64,000 nucleotides of DNA from Yoonia litorea. GTDB lineage: Bacteria; Pseudomonadota; Alphaproteobacteria; Rhodobacterales; Rhodobacteraceae. Both the position numbers and the translations under genes were made by a program. The notes under the pieces are model-generated. The model searched no databases. It was not told the origin of the DNA and worked only from the letters and a program-made list of their open reading frames with translations. Below, piece by piece: positions 41,065 to 50,389 of the stretch. Positions within the stretch are counted from its first letter, which is position 1. Each line of letters begins with the position of its first letter. The stretch covers positions 1,178,001 through 1,242,000 of the forward strand of contig NZ_FOZM01000001.1 of the NCBI RefSeq assembly GCF_900114675.1, given 5' to 3'.

Positions 41065-42588
41065 ATGATCGAAGGTATCCTGATCGGCCTTGAGGCCGCA
41101 TTCTCTATCCAGAACATCCTGATGGTCGTCGCTGGCTGTCTGATTGGCACATTCATCGGAATGCTGCCCGGTCTCGGGCCGATGTCGATCATCGCCATCA
41201 TGATCCCAGTTGCCATCACGCTGGGCGATCCGGCAGCCGCGCTGATCCTGCTGGCGGGTGTCTATTACGGTGCGATCTTCGGCGGATCGACGTCTTCGAT
41301 CCTGCTCAATGCACCAGGTGTCGCAGGAACGGTTGCCACCAGCTTTGACGGCTATCCCATGGCCCGCAAAGGCCAGGCAGGCAAGGCATTGACTATCGCT
41401 GCCGTCGCCAGCTTCGCAGGCGGCACAATCGGCGCAATCCTTTTGATGATCTTTGCCCCTGCCCTGTCGTCAGTGGCACTTCTCTTTCATTCCGCCGAGT
41501 ATTTCGCGCTGATGGTGGTTGGACTGTCAGCGATCGCGGCATTCGCTGGCACCGGACAGGTTGCAAAGGCACTGATGATGACCGTCCTTGGCTTGATCCT
41601 TGCCACGGTCGGCGAAGGCGCGCTTTTCAATATGCCGCGCTTCACCATGGGGTTGATGGACCTGCAATCGGGGATCAGCTTCATCACACTCGCAATGGCG
41701 ATGTTTGCATTGCCAGAGGCGTTGTTTCTCGTCCTGAACCCCGCGCGCGGAGCAAGCGGTGCCGAAGGTGGGTCGAACAAGATCACTAATCTGCGGTTTA
41801 GCCGCGAAGAAGGCAAATCAATGATCCCTGTCATTGGCCGTCAATCGGTGCAGGGCTTCTTTATCGGGGTCTTGCCCGGCGCAGGTGCAACGATTGCGTC
41901 ATTCCTTGGCTACGCGGTCGAGCGCAACATCGCCAAGGGCGACGAACAAGCCGAATTCGGCAAAGGGTCTGTCAAAGGCCTTGCAGCACCTGAAACGGCC
42001 AACAACGCGGCGTGCACGGGGTCGTTCGTTCCGCTGCTGACCCTCGGCATTCCCGGATCCGGAACCACGGCCATTCTTTTGGGGGCCCTGATCGCACTCA
42101 ATGTGACACCCGGGCCGCGCTTGATGGTCGACACACCCGAGATCTTCTGGGCTGTCATCATCTCGATGTTTATCGGCAATCTGGTGCTGTTGATCCTGAA
42201 CCTCCCGTTGATCCCCTACATTGCCAAAATCCTCGCGATCCCGCGCAATTACCTGATCCCTTTCATCCTCTTCTTCACGTTGATGGGTGCCTATATCGGG
42301 CAGAACAATGCAACAGAGTTGCTGCTTTTGGTGGGTCTTGGGGTCATGGCGACGATCCTGCGCTTTGCGGATTACCCGCTCGCCCCTCTGTTGATCGGCT
42401 TTATTCTAGGGACCATGCTTGAGGATAACTTCGCACGCTCCATGCAGCTTTATCGCGGTCTCGATTTCATTATCGAACGCCCGATGACACTGGGGCTTCT
42501 GGTGCTGGCTGTGCTTCTGGTGCTCTTGCCGAGTTATCGTGCCAGACGTGCCCGTGCACGCGCAAAAGGCGTCGCTGATGGCGACTGA
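41065..42588 (+). CDS. tctA: Tripartite tricarboxylate transporter large permease subunit
   Basis: A 507-residue integral membrane protein with about twelve helices. The duplicated TctA glycine-rich signature is present twice: GTFIGMLPGLGPMSIIA near residue 30 and GFFIGVLPGAGATIASFLGYAVE near residue 265. YYGAIFGGSTSSILLNAPG is the other hallmark. The tail overlaps the CoA-transferase start by 11 bp, tying uptake to the two enzymes that follow. Confidence 0.96.
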   Translation: MIEGILIGLEAAFSIQNILMVVAGCLIGTFIGMLPGLGPMSIIAIMIPVAITLGDPAAALILLAGVYYGAIFGGSTSSILLNAPGVAGTVATSFDGYPMARKGQAGKALTIAAVASFAGGTIGAILLMIFAPALSSVALLFHSAEYFALMVVGLSAIAAFAGTGQVAKALMMTVLGLILATVGEGALFNMPRFTMGLMDLQSGISFITLAMAMFALPEALFLVLNPARGASGAEGGSNKITNLRFSREEGKSMIPVIGRQSVQGFFIGVLPGAGATIASFLGYAVERNIAKGDEQAEFGKGSVKGLAAPETANNAACTGSFVPLLTLGIPGSGTTAILLGALIALNVTPGPRLMVDTPEIFWAVIISMFIGNLVLLILNLPLIPYIAKILAIPRNYLIPFILFFTLMGAYIGQNNATELLLLVGLGVMATILRFADYPLAPLLIGFILGTMLEDNFARSMQLYRGLDFIIERPMTLGLLVLAVLLVLLPSYRARRARARAKGVADGD

Positions 42589-43786
42589 GACCAAAGACGC
42601 ACCCCTGTCCGGGGTGCGTGTCCTCGACCTGACAAACGTGCTTGCCGGTCCGTTTGCATGTCACCAATTGGCCCATCTCGGGGCGGAGGTGATCAAGGTT
42701 GAGGCAGTCGGGCGCGGCGATCTGGCGCGCAATCTGGGTGCTGACCCCACTCTCTCAGCCAAAGGGATGGGGATCAGTTTTCTGGCCCAGAACGCAGGCA
42801 AGCAATCCATGACACTGAACCTGAAGGACACGCGTGGCAAAGAGGCGCTGCGACGCTTGGTCAAGACGGCTGACGTCTTGGTCGAAAACTTCAGACCCGG
42901 TGTGATGGATCGTCTCGGACTTGGACCCGATACGCTGCGTGCCGATAACCCGCGCCTCATTTATTGCGCGATCTCAGGGTTTGGCCAGGACGGGCCATGG
43001 GCGAAACGCCCTGCCTATGACCAGATCATCCAAGGGGCCTCTGGTGTCATGGCCGCGACAGGCGATGATAACACGGGCCCCCTGCGCGTCGGATACCCGA
43101 TTGCCGACACTGTCGGAGGTCTGACTGCGGCAATGGCCATCTCTGCTGCGTTGAATGCCAAAGATCGGGGCTGTGTCATCGACGTATCCATGCTGGACTC
43201 AGTCCTCGCGACAATGGGTTGGGTGGTGTCGAATTATCTCATTGGCGGGGCGGTCCCGCAGCGCAATGGGAATGAAAACCCCACTTCAGCGCCATCAGGT
43301 GCGTTTCAATGTGCGGATGGGCTGGTCAATATTGCTGCAAACAAAGACGAACAATGGGCCTTGCTGGCCAATCATCTGGAACGCGCGGATTTGCTGGACG
43401 ATCCGCTCTACCGGACCCGTGAAGATCGCAAATCAAACCGCCTGCGCCTGAAAGCCGAGCTGGAAACTGTTCTGACAACCCGCCCTGCCCGTGACTGGGC
43501 GCGAGAACTGAACGCCATTGGTGTACCCGCAGGTGCTGTGCTGGATGTGCCAGAGGTCCTCGCACACCCCCAAATCACCGGACGCGATTTCCTTGCGCTA
43601 TTTGACATGGTGCCGGGCTTGGACAGAGACATCACACTGGCACGGATCGGTGCGATGTTCGATGGCAAGCGGCCGTCGGTCGATGCCCCGCCCCCCGTTC
43701 TTGGACAGGACACCGAGACGATACTAGGCGCCATCGGTTATAGTGAGGACGACATGACCGCGATGCGCGAAGAGGGTGTGATATGA
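42578..43786 (+). CDS. Family III CoA transferase (CaiB/BaiF type)
   Basis: A 402-residue family III CoA transferase, moving CoA between carboxylic acids. The N-terminal GVRVLDLTNVLAGPFACHQLAHLGAEVIKVE and the segment VENFRPGVMDRLGLG are diagnostic; D148 in RPAYDQIIQGASG is at the catalytic aspartate position. The start at 42578 (MATETKDAPL) lies inside the tctA end. It overlaps the following citryl-CoA-lyase-like gene by 4 bp. The context suggests it activates the imported acid, e.g. citrate or citramalate, with succinyl-CoA or acetyl-CoA as donor (inference). Confidence 0.9.
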   Translation: MATETKDAPLSGVRVLDLTNVLAGPFACHQLAHLGAEVIKVEAVGRGDLARNLGADPTLSAKGMGISFLAQNAGKQSMTLNLKDTRGKEALRRLVKTADVLVENFRPGVMDRLGLGPDTLRADNPRLIYCAISGFGQDGPWAKRPAYDQIIQGASGVMAATGDDNTGPLRVGYPIADTVGGLTAAMAISAALNAKDRGCVIDVSMLDSVLATMGWVVSNYLIGGAVPQRNGNENPTSAPSGAFQCADGLVNIAANKDEQWALLANHLERADLLDDPLYRTREDRKSNRLRLKAELETVLTTRPARDWARELNAIGVPAGAVLDVPEVLAHPQITGRDFLALFDMVPGLDRDITLARIGAMFDGKRPSVDAPPPVLGQDTETILGAIGYSEDDMTAMREEGVI

Positions 43787-44574
43787 CCGAAGGCAGCGAT
43801 GTCTCTGACTGGTGGCGTACCAGTATTATCGACATGGAACCCGGACGGATTGATATCCGCGGGACCCCGATTCAGGACCTGATTGGCAACCTCAGCTTTC
43901 CTGAAATGATCTGGCTGATGGTCATGGGAACCCCACTTGGGCCGGTTCAGGCCAAGCTTTTCGAGGCGGCACTGGTCTCTGCCGTTGACCACGGGCCCCA
44001 GGCCCCGTCAATTGCCGCGGCCCGCATGGCAGCGACCTGCGGGATCGGTCTGCAAAGTGCGATGGCGACAGGTCTCAATATGCTTGGCGATGTTCATGGC
44101 GGTGCAGGCGAACAGGCCATCGCGCTCTATCATCATCTTGAAAAGGCGGGCCCGGACGGCCTGGAGAGCGGATTGTCAGAGTGGCGCGAGGCCCACGGGC
44201 GTTACCTGCCCGGTTTTGGTCACCGGTTTCATAAACCAACTGACCCGCGCGCACCCCGCCTGCTGGCTCTTGTTGATGAGGCGGCAGAGGCCGGCGCTGT
44301 ATCTGGCGCCTATGCCGCAATTGGCCGGATGATCGAAGAAAAGCTGGCCCGTGACCGGGGCGCGCCTGTGCCGATGAACATCGACGGCGCAACAGCGGTG
44401 ATCTATGCCGAACTTGGTTGCCCCGGACCAGTCGCACGCGGTTTCTTCGGCCTTTCTCGCTCCGTCGGTATCCTTGCCCACGCGTGGGAACAAACCCTGC
44501 AAGGTGGCCGGAACAAAGGCCCCACACCCCCGCATTACCGTTGGCGGTATACCGGTGACGGCCACTCAAACTGA
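43783..44574 (+). CDS. Citryl-CoA lyase-like protein (citrate synthase fold)
   Basis: A 263-residue protein, far shorter than a citrate synthase, corresponding to the stand-alone citryl-CoA lyase group. Citrate-synthase catalytic positions are kept: H105 in DVHGGAGEQ, H147 in PGFGHRFHKPTDPRAPRL and D201 in NIDGATAVIY. It would cleave a 3-hydroxyacyl-CoA such as citryl-CoA into acetyl-CoA and oxaloacetate. The partner CoA transferase overlaps its start by 4 bp. Other related substrates (citramalyl-CoA, malyl-CoA) cannot be excluded. Confidence 0.82.
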   Translation: MTEGSDVSDWWRTSIIDMEPGRIDIRGTPIQDLIGNLSFPEMIWLMVMGTPLGPVQAKLFEAALVSAVDHGPQAPSIAAARMAATCGIGLQSAMATGLNMLGDVHGGAGEQAIALYHHLEKAGPDGLESGLSEWREAHGRYLPGFGHRFHKPTDPRAPRLLALVDEAAEAGAVSGAYAAIGRMIEEKLARDRGAPVPMNIDGATAVIYAELGCPGPVARGFFGLSRSVGILAHAWEQTLQGGRNKGPTPPHYRWRYTGDGHSN

Positions 44575-44831
44575 GACGGTGCAGGCAATCAGTCACGGTC
44601 ATCTTCAACGTCAACGTCGACGAACCGTTAAGTGACAAGCTCGAGCACCATGGCTCACAGAATGTGCTTGTTGGCCGTCTCGGCCTCCCCTTACGTTGCC
44701 AACCTAATGGTCTAAAAACGACGTTTCCCTTCGCTACTGGACCTAGACAGTCTGGCCCCACCGCCTGAGGCTGGTCGTGAAAGTTTTCCGCGCCGCGCGG
44801 ACATTTGCCATTTGAGAAGAGGACGTCGTTC
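44575..44831. other. 257-base gap without a convincing gene
   Basis: Lies between the lyase and the dehydrogenase genes. I looked for glycine, SAM-II and TPP riboswitch signatures and for tRNA, 4.5S, 6S and RNase P RNA and found none. It is less GC-rich than its flanks in places. AGAGGA at 44817-44822 is the ribosome site of the next gene; its promoter must lie somewhere here. Confidence 0.5.
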
Positions 44832-47246
44832 ATGAAATCGCATTATCGGGCAGTTGTGATCGGGGGCGGCGTTGTGGGGACGTCAGTGCTTTATCATCTG
44901 GCCAAGTACGGCTGGAAAGACGTGCTGCTGATCGAGCGCAAGGTTCTGACTGCGGGGTCAAGCTGGCACGCGGCGGGGGGCATCCACGCGCTGAACGCCG
45001 ACCCCAATATCGCGGCGTTGCAGGCCTATACCATCGACCTGCTGTCCGAGATCGAAAAGGAAAGCGGTCAGTCCATCGGCCTGCATATGACGGGCGGCAT
45101 CACACTTGCAGGCACACCGGATCGTTGGGAGTGGTTGCAATCGGCCTATCGCACATTCCAATCCATCGGGATTGAAGACTGCCGCCTGATCACACCGGAT
45201 GAAGCCAAGGAACTCTGCCCGATCATGTCCACGGACGGTATTCTGGGCGGCATGTGGGCCGACCGTGAAGGCTATGTCGACACCACCGGCACCGTGCACG
45301 CCTATGCCGGGGCGGCAAAGAAGCACGGGGCCGAGATCGTTGAAAACAACCGCGTGTTGGAGCTGAACCAGACCGCCGATGGCTGGGAGGTCGTGACCGA
45401 AAAAGGCACGATCCAGACCGAGCATGTGGTCAATGCCGCAGGGCTTTGGGCCAAGCAGGTCGGCCGTATGGCGGGCATCGAGCTGCCGGTCTCGCCGCTC
45501 AACCACCACTACCTGATTTCCGATACGATCCCCGAATTGGAACAACTCGACTTCGAAGTTCCCATGACCGTGGATCTTGAAGGGTTCACCTATATGCGGC
45601 AGGACCAGAAAGGTATCCTACTGGGCATCTATGAGATCGACCACGATCACTGGAACATGGACGGCGCGCCGTGGGATTACGGGTTCGAGTTGCAACAGGA
45701 AGACCTCGACCGCATCGAGAAAGAGCTGATCCTCGGATTTGAACGTTATCCGGCCCTTCAAGAGGTGGGTGTCAAGACATGGGTCAACGGAGCCTTCACC
45801 TTCTCGCCCGACGGCAACCCGCTGGTGGGCCCTGTGCGCGGCAAGCCGGGCTACTGGTGCGCCTGTGCAGTCATGGCAGGCTTCTTGCAGGGGGGCGGAG
45901 TTGGTAAGTCATTGGCAGAGTGGATGATCCACGGCGAACCGGAGGCAGACGTCTTCGGCATGGATGTGGCCCGCTACGGCGACTACGCGCAGAACAAGCG
46001 CTTCATCAAGGAAACGACAGGTCAGTTTTATTCCCGTCGTTTCGTGATGACCTACCCCAACGAACAACTGCCCGCCGGTCGCCCTCTCAAGATGGCATCG
46101 GCCTACGCGGATATGACAGCGGCGGGCTGCCGCTGGGGTGTCAGTTACGGGCTGGAAACGCCGCTCTATTTCGCGCCCTCTGACGACTTCGTTGAGAAAC
46201 CAACGCTGAAACGCTCGAACGCGCATGAGATCGTCGGGGCAGAATGCCGAAATGTGCGCGAAAACGTGGGGCTACTCGATATTTCGGGCTTCTCGCGTTT
46301 CGAAGTGACTGGCGCAGAGGCCGAAGGATGGTTGGACCATGTGATGGCCAGCAAGCTGCCCTCACCCGGACGTGCGCGCCTCGCGCCGATGCTGTCCTCC
46401 GAAGGCAAGATGAAGGGCGATCTGACCGTCTTTAACTGGGGCGACGGCACGTGGTGGATCATGGGCTCCTATTATCTGCGCGACTGGCATATGCGCTGGT
46501 TCACCGACCACATGGAGGGGTTTGGCGATGTGGCGGTTAAAGATATCTCCGACGCCACTGTCGGGTTCTCACTGTCGGGTCCGAACAGCCGCAAAGTGAT
46601 CGAAAAACTGACAGACGACGATATTGGCGCCCTGCCTTTCATGGGATGCGGATCGTTCGATATCGGACTATATCGCTGCAAGGTGGGCCGTCTCTCGGTC
46701 GCGGGTGAATTGGGCTATGAAATCCACTGTGTAGCAGCCGAGCATGCAGGCCTGCGAAAGGAGTTGCTGGCCGCTGGCGCTGAATTCGGTATCGGTGAAT
46801 ACGGGTTCAACGCTTTGCTTTCGCTGCGACTGGAAAAGAGCTTCGGCATCTGGAGCGCCGAATTCACCCAAGCCTATACCGCTGTGCAAACCGGCATGGA
46901 CCGCTGGATTGCTTGGGACAAGGGTGACTTTGTCGGCAAGGCCGCAGCCATAGCAGAGCGTGACGGAAACGGCCCTGCCCAGCGTTTGGTGACCTTACAG
47001 ATCGAAGCAGACGGCGCAGACGCCAGCGGCTACGAGCCGATCTGGAAAGACGGCAAACGCGTGGGCTTTGTCACCTCGGGCGGCTATGGGCACACAACCG
47101 GTCTGTCGCTCGCAATGGCCATGGTCGATAGCGATCTTACGGCAGAAGGGACTGACCTCTCTGTCCATGTCGTTGGCGTGGAACGCAGCGCCAAAGTCAT
47201 TGCGCCGTCACCCTACGACCGCAAAGGTCAGGCCATGCGCGGATGA
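44832..47246 (+). CDS. Dimethylglycine/sarcosine dehydrogenase-like flavoprotein with GcvT domain
   Basis: An 804-residue two-part enzyme. Residues 1 to about 370 are a DAO-type flavin domain with the nucleotide loop GGGVVG (11-16) and H46 in AGSSWHAAGG, the position of the covalent flavin-histidine bond in dimethylglycine and sarcosine dehydrogenases. After an FAO_M bridge, residues from about 430 form a GcvT-like folate-binding domain with its C-terminal barrel (GYGHTTGLSLAMAMV). Such enzymes demethylate N-methylglycines and pass the methyl-derived carbon to tetrahydrofolate. Start at 44832 with AGAGGA upstream; 4-bp overlap with the MttB-like gene. Confidence 0.9.
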   Translation: MKSHYRAVVIGGGVVGTSVLYHLAKYGWKDVLLIERKVLTAGSSWHAAGGIHALNADPNIAALQAYTIDLLSEIEKESGQSIGLHMTGGITLAGTPDRWEWLQSAYRTFQSIGIEDCRLITPDEAKELCPIMSTDGILGGMWADREGYVDTTGTVHAYAGAAKKHGAEIVENNRVLELNQTADGWEVVTEKGTIQTEHVVNAAGLWAKQVGRMAGIELPVSPLNHHYLISDTIPELEQLDFEVPMTVDLEGFTYMRQDQKGILLGIYEIDHDHWNMDGAPWDYGFELQQEDLDRIEKELILGFERYPALQEVGVKTWVNGAFTFSPDGNPLVGPVRGKPGYWCACAVMAGFLQGGGVGKSLAEWMIHGEPEADVFGMDVARYGDYAQNKRFIKETTGQFYSRRFVMTYPNEQLPAGRPLKMASAYADMTAAGCRWGVSYGLETPLYFAPSDDFVEKPTLKRSNAHEIVGAECRNVRENVGLLDISGFSRFEVTGAEAEGWLDHVMASKLPSPGRARLAPMLSSEGKMKGDLTVFNWGDGTWWIMGSYYLRDWHMRWFTDHMEGFGDVAVKDISDATVGFSLSGPNSRKVIEKLTDDDIGALPFMGCGSFDIGLYRCKVGRLSVAGELGYEIHCVAAEHAGLRKELLAAGAEFGIGEYGFNALLSLRLEKSFGIWSAEFTQAYTAVQTGMDRWIAWDKGDFVGKAAAIAERDGNGPAQRLVTLQIEADGADASGYEPIWKDGKRVGFVTSGGYGHTTGLSLAMAMVDSDLTAEGTDLSVHVVGVERSAKVIAPSPYDRKGQAMRG

Positions 47247-48784
47247 CCTCAACGCCCGTCAGGCCACGTCGCAGACGGGGGCGGCCAGACGGCCCGCCTC
47301 CATCGCAACGCACACCGAACTATCGCCAGCTGCGCAACCCGTTTCCGACGATGGATGTCTTTTCGGGCGACGAGATCGCCAACATGCACGAGACGGCCCT
47401 GCGCACGCTGGAGGACTTGGGGCTGCGCGTATTACTGCCGGAAGCGCGTCGCATCTTTGCGCAAGCTGGCGCACGTGTCGATGACGCGACCGAGATGGTT
47501 TATCTGGGTCGCGATATCGTCGCTGCCGCACTTACGACGGCCCCGCGCAAGTTTGAGTGCATCGCAGGTGCGCCCCATCGCGACATCCACATGGCGCTTG
47601 GCGCGTTGACGTTCCAACCGGGGGCTGGTGCGCCAAATTGCACCGACCTCAAGCGCGGACGTCGCCCGGGATCAGGGCGCGATTTTCGCGAATTAATCCA
47701 ACTGACCCAGCATTTCGACGTCTTTCAAATGGTCTCGCCACTGGTGGAGCCACAGGACATTCCGACCCATCTGCGCCACTATTTCACGGTAGAAGCGCAA
47801 CTGACCCTAACCGACAAGTTTCCCTTCTTCTTTTCGCGTGGCACACCGCAGGCGATGGACAGCTTCGAGATGCTCAAGGATTTCCGTGGGTTGTCAGACG
47901 ATGCATTTGCGCAAAACCCGCATTGCTACACGATCATCAACACCAACAGCCCGCGCACGCTCGATATTCCTATGGCGCAGGGTCTGATTGACTTCGCCCG
48001 CGCGCGGCAGTTGTCGATCATCACGCCGTTCACACTGATGGGCGCAATGGCCCCGATCACGGTCGCCGGAGCGATTACGCTTAGTCATGCCGAGGTTCTG
48101 GGTGCGCTCACCCTCACCCAGCTTGCACAACCCGGTGCACCAGTCTGCTACGGCACCTTCACAAGCAACGTCGATATGAAATCAGGTGCTCCTGCCTTTG
48201 GCACGCCTGCGCATTTTCAGGCTTCGCTTGCTGCGGGCCAGATGGCGCGGTTTCTGGGCCTGCCGTGGCGTAGTGCTGCCGGATCCGCGTCCAATCTCAA
48301 CGACGTTCAGGCCGCGAATGAAAACCAGATGGGGCTTTGGGGCTGTCTGCTCGCAGGAGCGTCGGTTGTCATTCACTCTGCCGGTTGGCTTGAGGGAGGC
48401 CTGTCGGTGTCATACGAAAAGCTGATCACTGATGTGGAAGTCCTCAACATGATCGCCGAGCTATGCGCCGGCGCTAATGCAGGGCCTGCGGAAATCGGCT
48501 TTGATGCTCTGGCAGAGGTTGCCCCATCAGGGCACTTTTTTGCCACTGCGCAGACAATGGCGCGCTACAACACCGAATTCTATGAACCCATCGTCCATGA
48601 CTACACCAATTTCGGGACATGGACCGAACGAGGCAGCGTCGATGCCACCCACCGCGCCACAGCGGTTTGGCAGGCCATTCTTGATGCGGATGAACGGCCA
48701 GAAGTTGACCCTGCCAAGGTTGAAGCCTTGCAAGGCTTTATCTCAAAGCGCACCAAAGAAGGTGGCGCGCCGCCCGAGAGTTAA
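47243..48784 (+). CDS. Trimethylamine methyltransferase (MttB) family protein, non-pyrrolysine
   Basis: A 513-residue TIM-barrel protein of the MttB superfamily (COG5598). It reads through without the in-frame TAG that encodes pyrrolysine in archaeal MttB, so it belongs to the non-Pyl members, some of which demethylate glycine betaine or related quaternary amines. A basic, proline-rich N-terminal stretch (VRPRRRRGRPDGPPPSQ) precedes the core, which keeps NCTDLKRGRRPGS, TPAHFQASLAAGQMARFLG and SAGWLEGGLSVSYEKL. No corrinoid protein or activase is adjacent. It is coupled to the dehydrogenase gene by ATGA. Confidence 0.87.
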   Translation: MTSTPVRPRRRRGRPDGPPPSQRTPNYRQLRNPFPTMDVFSGDEIANMHETALRTLEDLGLRVLLPEARRIFAQAGARVDDATEMVYLGRDIVAAALTTAPRKFECIAGAPHRDIHMALGALTFQPGAGAPNCTDLKRGRRPGSGRDFRELIQLTQHFDVFQMVSPLVEPQDIPTHLRHYFTVEAQLTLTDKFPFFFSRGTPQAMDSFEMLKDFRGLSDDAFAQNPHCYTIINTNSPRTLDIPMAQGLIDFARARQLSIITPFTLMGAMAPITVAGAITLSHAEVLGALTLTQLAQPGAPVCYGTFTSNVDMKSGAPAFGTPAHFQASLAAGQMARFLGLPWRSAAGSASNLNDVQAANENQMGLWGCLLAGASVVIHSAGWLEGGLSVSYEKLITDVEVLNMIAELCAGANAGPAEIGFDALAEVAPSGHFFATAQTMARYNTEFYEPIVHDYTNFGTWTERGSVDATHRATAVWQAILDADERPEVDPAKVEALQGFISKRTKEGGAPPES

Positions 48785-48827
48785 TCCCGCGGGCTGCTAT
48801 GATCAGGTGTCCGGATCTCGTGGGTGG

Positions 48828-49559
48828 TCAGAGCTTGTAAGACGGCAGGTGTTGGAACGCGTCTTTCAGCGCATCGCCCCAACCCTCAGATATCGCCTGA
48901 TAAATCTTGTCGTTCTCATCAATGCGCCGGGTGGTTCCCATGGCGAAACTGTCAGCCTCATAGACTTGAAAGTCGAACGGTAAACCTACGGAAAGATTTG
49001 ATTTTACCGTAGAATCAAAAGATACCAACAAGAGTTTGATCGCGTCAGCAAAACTCATATCCGGGTCATAGGCCCGTACCAGAATCGGCTTGCCGTATTT
49101 CGTTTCACCAATCTGAAAGAATGGCGTGTCCTGCGTGATCTCAATGAAATTGCCTTGTGGATAGACCAGAAAGACAGTTGGTTTTCCGCCCTTGATCTGA
49201 CCACCCACAATGATCGAGGCAGAGAACTGATCCTGCTTGAGTTGACCTTCGTTTGTGGTCTCGTCGATCACCTCTCGCAGCGTTGCGCCAACCAAGCGGG
49301 CCACCTGAAACATGGTGCCTTCGCGCAAGATACTTGGATCACGTTCTTCGAGCGTTTTTGAACGCTCCTCCAGAAGACTGATCACGGCCTGTGTGGTGGC
49401 CAGATTTCCCGCCGTCATCAGCGTGATCATCCGTTCACCCGGCACAGACCACGTAAACATCTTCTTGCTGGTGGCAAAGTTATCGACGCCCGCGCTTGTG
49501 CGCGTGTCAGACATGAACACAAGTCCATGATTGAGCCTGAGGCCGATACAGTATGTCAT
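48828..49559 (-). CDS. Proteasome-type protease Anbu (BPH)
   Basis: Anbu, the ancestral-beta-subunit relative of proteasome and HslV. The 243-residue protein begins MTYCIGLRLNHGLVF, so removal of Met exposes Thr2 as the N-terminal nucleophile with no propeptide. SDTRTSAGVD and the lysine pair in TSKKMF fit the family, as does SFAMGTTRRIDEND near the end. It is the last gene of the ATP-grasp / alpha-E / transglutaminase / Anbu operon, 32 bases after the transglutaminase. Its substrate and any unfoldase partner are unknown. Confidence 0.93.
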   Translation of the reverse strand: MTYCIGLRLNHGLVFMSDTRTSAGVDNFATSKKMFTWSVPGERMITLMTAGNLATTQAVISLLEERSKTLEERDPSILREGTMFQVARLVGATLREVIDETTNEGQLKQDQFSASIIVGGQIKGGKPTVFLVYPQGNFIEITQDTPFFQIGETKYGKPILVRAYDPDMSFADAIKLLLVSFDSTVKSNLSVGLPFDFQVYEADSFAMGTTRRIDENDKIYQAISEGWGDALKDAFQHLPSYKL

Positions 49560-49591
49560 GGGGGAGCCTTTAGGTGATCGTCGGCTTTGTC

Positions 49592-50389
49592 TTACTGCTG
49601 AACCTGCAAGGATACAATCATCTGTTCCTGCGCCTGACCCACCAAAAGACCCTCTATTGGCGCAGCGTCACGTGCATCGCGCCCTATGGCAATCCGGACA
49701 TAACGTTCATCCGGGCTCGTTCCGTTCGAGACGTCAAATCCGACCCAGCCCAGCCCGTTGACGTGCACTTCGGCCCATGCATGTGTCGCGTCCTGATCAA
49801 CGCGATCGTTCATCATCAAGTAACCGCTGATATACCGCGCAGGCAAACCTTCGGCCCGTGCAGCCGCAATGAAGACCTGTGCATGGTCCTGACAGACACC
49901 CGCGCCGAGGGCCAGGGCCTCTTGCGCGGTGGTTTTGGGGTTCGTGGCGCCGATTTCGTAAGGAATACGATCAAGGATCTTGGCTGAAAGTTCGTGTAGA
50001 GCCGCGATCTGGTCACTCGCCGATCGCAACCCGTTGGCAAGGCCCGCAATGTTCTCGCAAGGGGTCGTTGCCTTTGTGTGTTGCTGGAAATGCCAAAGCG
50101 GGGCGCGGCCATAAACCATTCCGAAGACACCGGCATTATCGCTGGTTTCAACCTCTCCGGCGGCCGTAATCGTGACTTCTTGCGCATCACGGTCAACGTT
50201 TACCAGATCAACATGATTGCCATATTGATCTGCATAATGTGCTTCGATCTGACCACCGGAAATCTGGATTTCCCACTGGTTGACCGCTTGAAACGGGTTC
50301 TCAAGCGGGCGCAGACGCACTTTTTGCAAAGCGTAAACGACGGGCTGGTCATAGCGATACGTGGTTGTGTGACGGATTTTGAGCAGCAT
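49592..50389 (-). CDS. Transglutaminase-like cysteine protease family protein
   Basis: A 265-residue cytoplasmic protein (no signal peptide) with an N-terminal beta domain (MLLKIRHTTTYRYDQPV) and a transglutaminase/papain-like core. The triad is C166 (GAGVCQDHAQVF), H203 (ATHAWAEVHV) and D219 (GFDVSNG). Such proteins may be proteases, peptide ligases or amidases. Its start directly abuts the alpha-E stop, and it is one of the three genes regularly found with Anbu. Confidence 0.92.
   Translation of the reverse strand: MLLKIRHTTTYRYDQPVVYALQKVRLRPLENPFQAVNQWEIQISGGQIEAHYADQYGNHVDLVNVDRDAQEVTITAAGEVETSDNAGVFGMVYGRAPLWHFQQHTKATTPCENIAGLANGLRSASDQIAALHELSAKILDRIPYEIGATNPKTTAQEALALGAGVCQDHAQVFIAAARAEGLPARYISGYLMMNDRVDQDATHAWAEVHVNGLGWVGFDVSNGTSPDERYVRIAIGRDARDAAPIEGLLVGQAQEQMIVSLQVQQ

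Noticed and set aside
44575..44831. Glycine, SAM-II or TPP riboswitch before the dehydrogenase operon
   Set aside because: Searched by eye for the conserved core motifs of each; none found.
44075..44833. 252-codon minus-strand open frame covering the gap at 44575-44831
   Set aside because: It runs antisense through most of the citryl-CoA-lyase-like gene, has no domain and no ribosome site.
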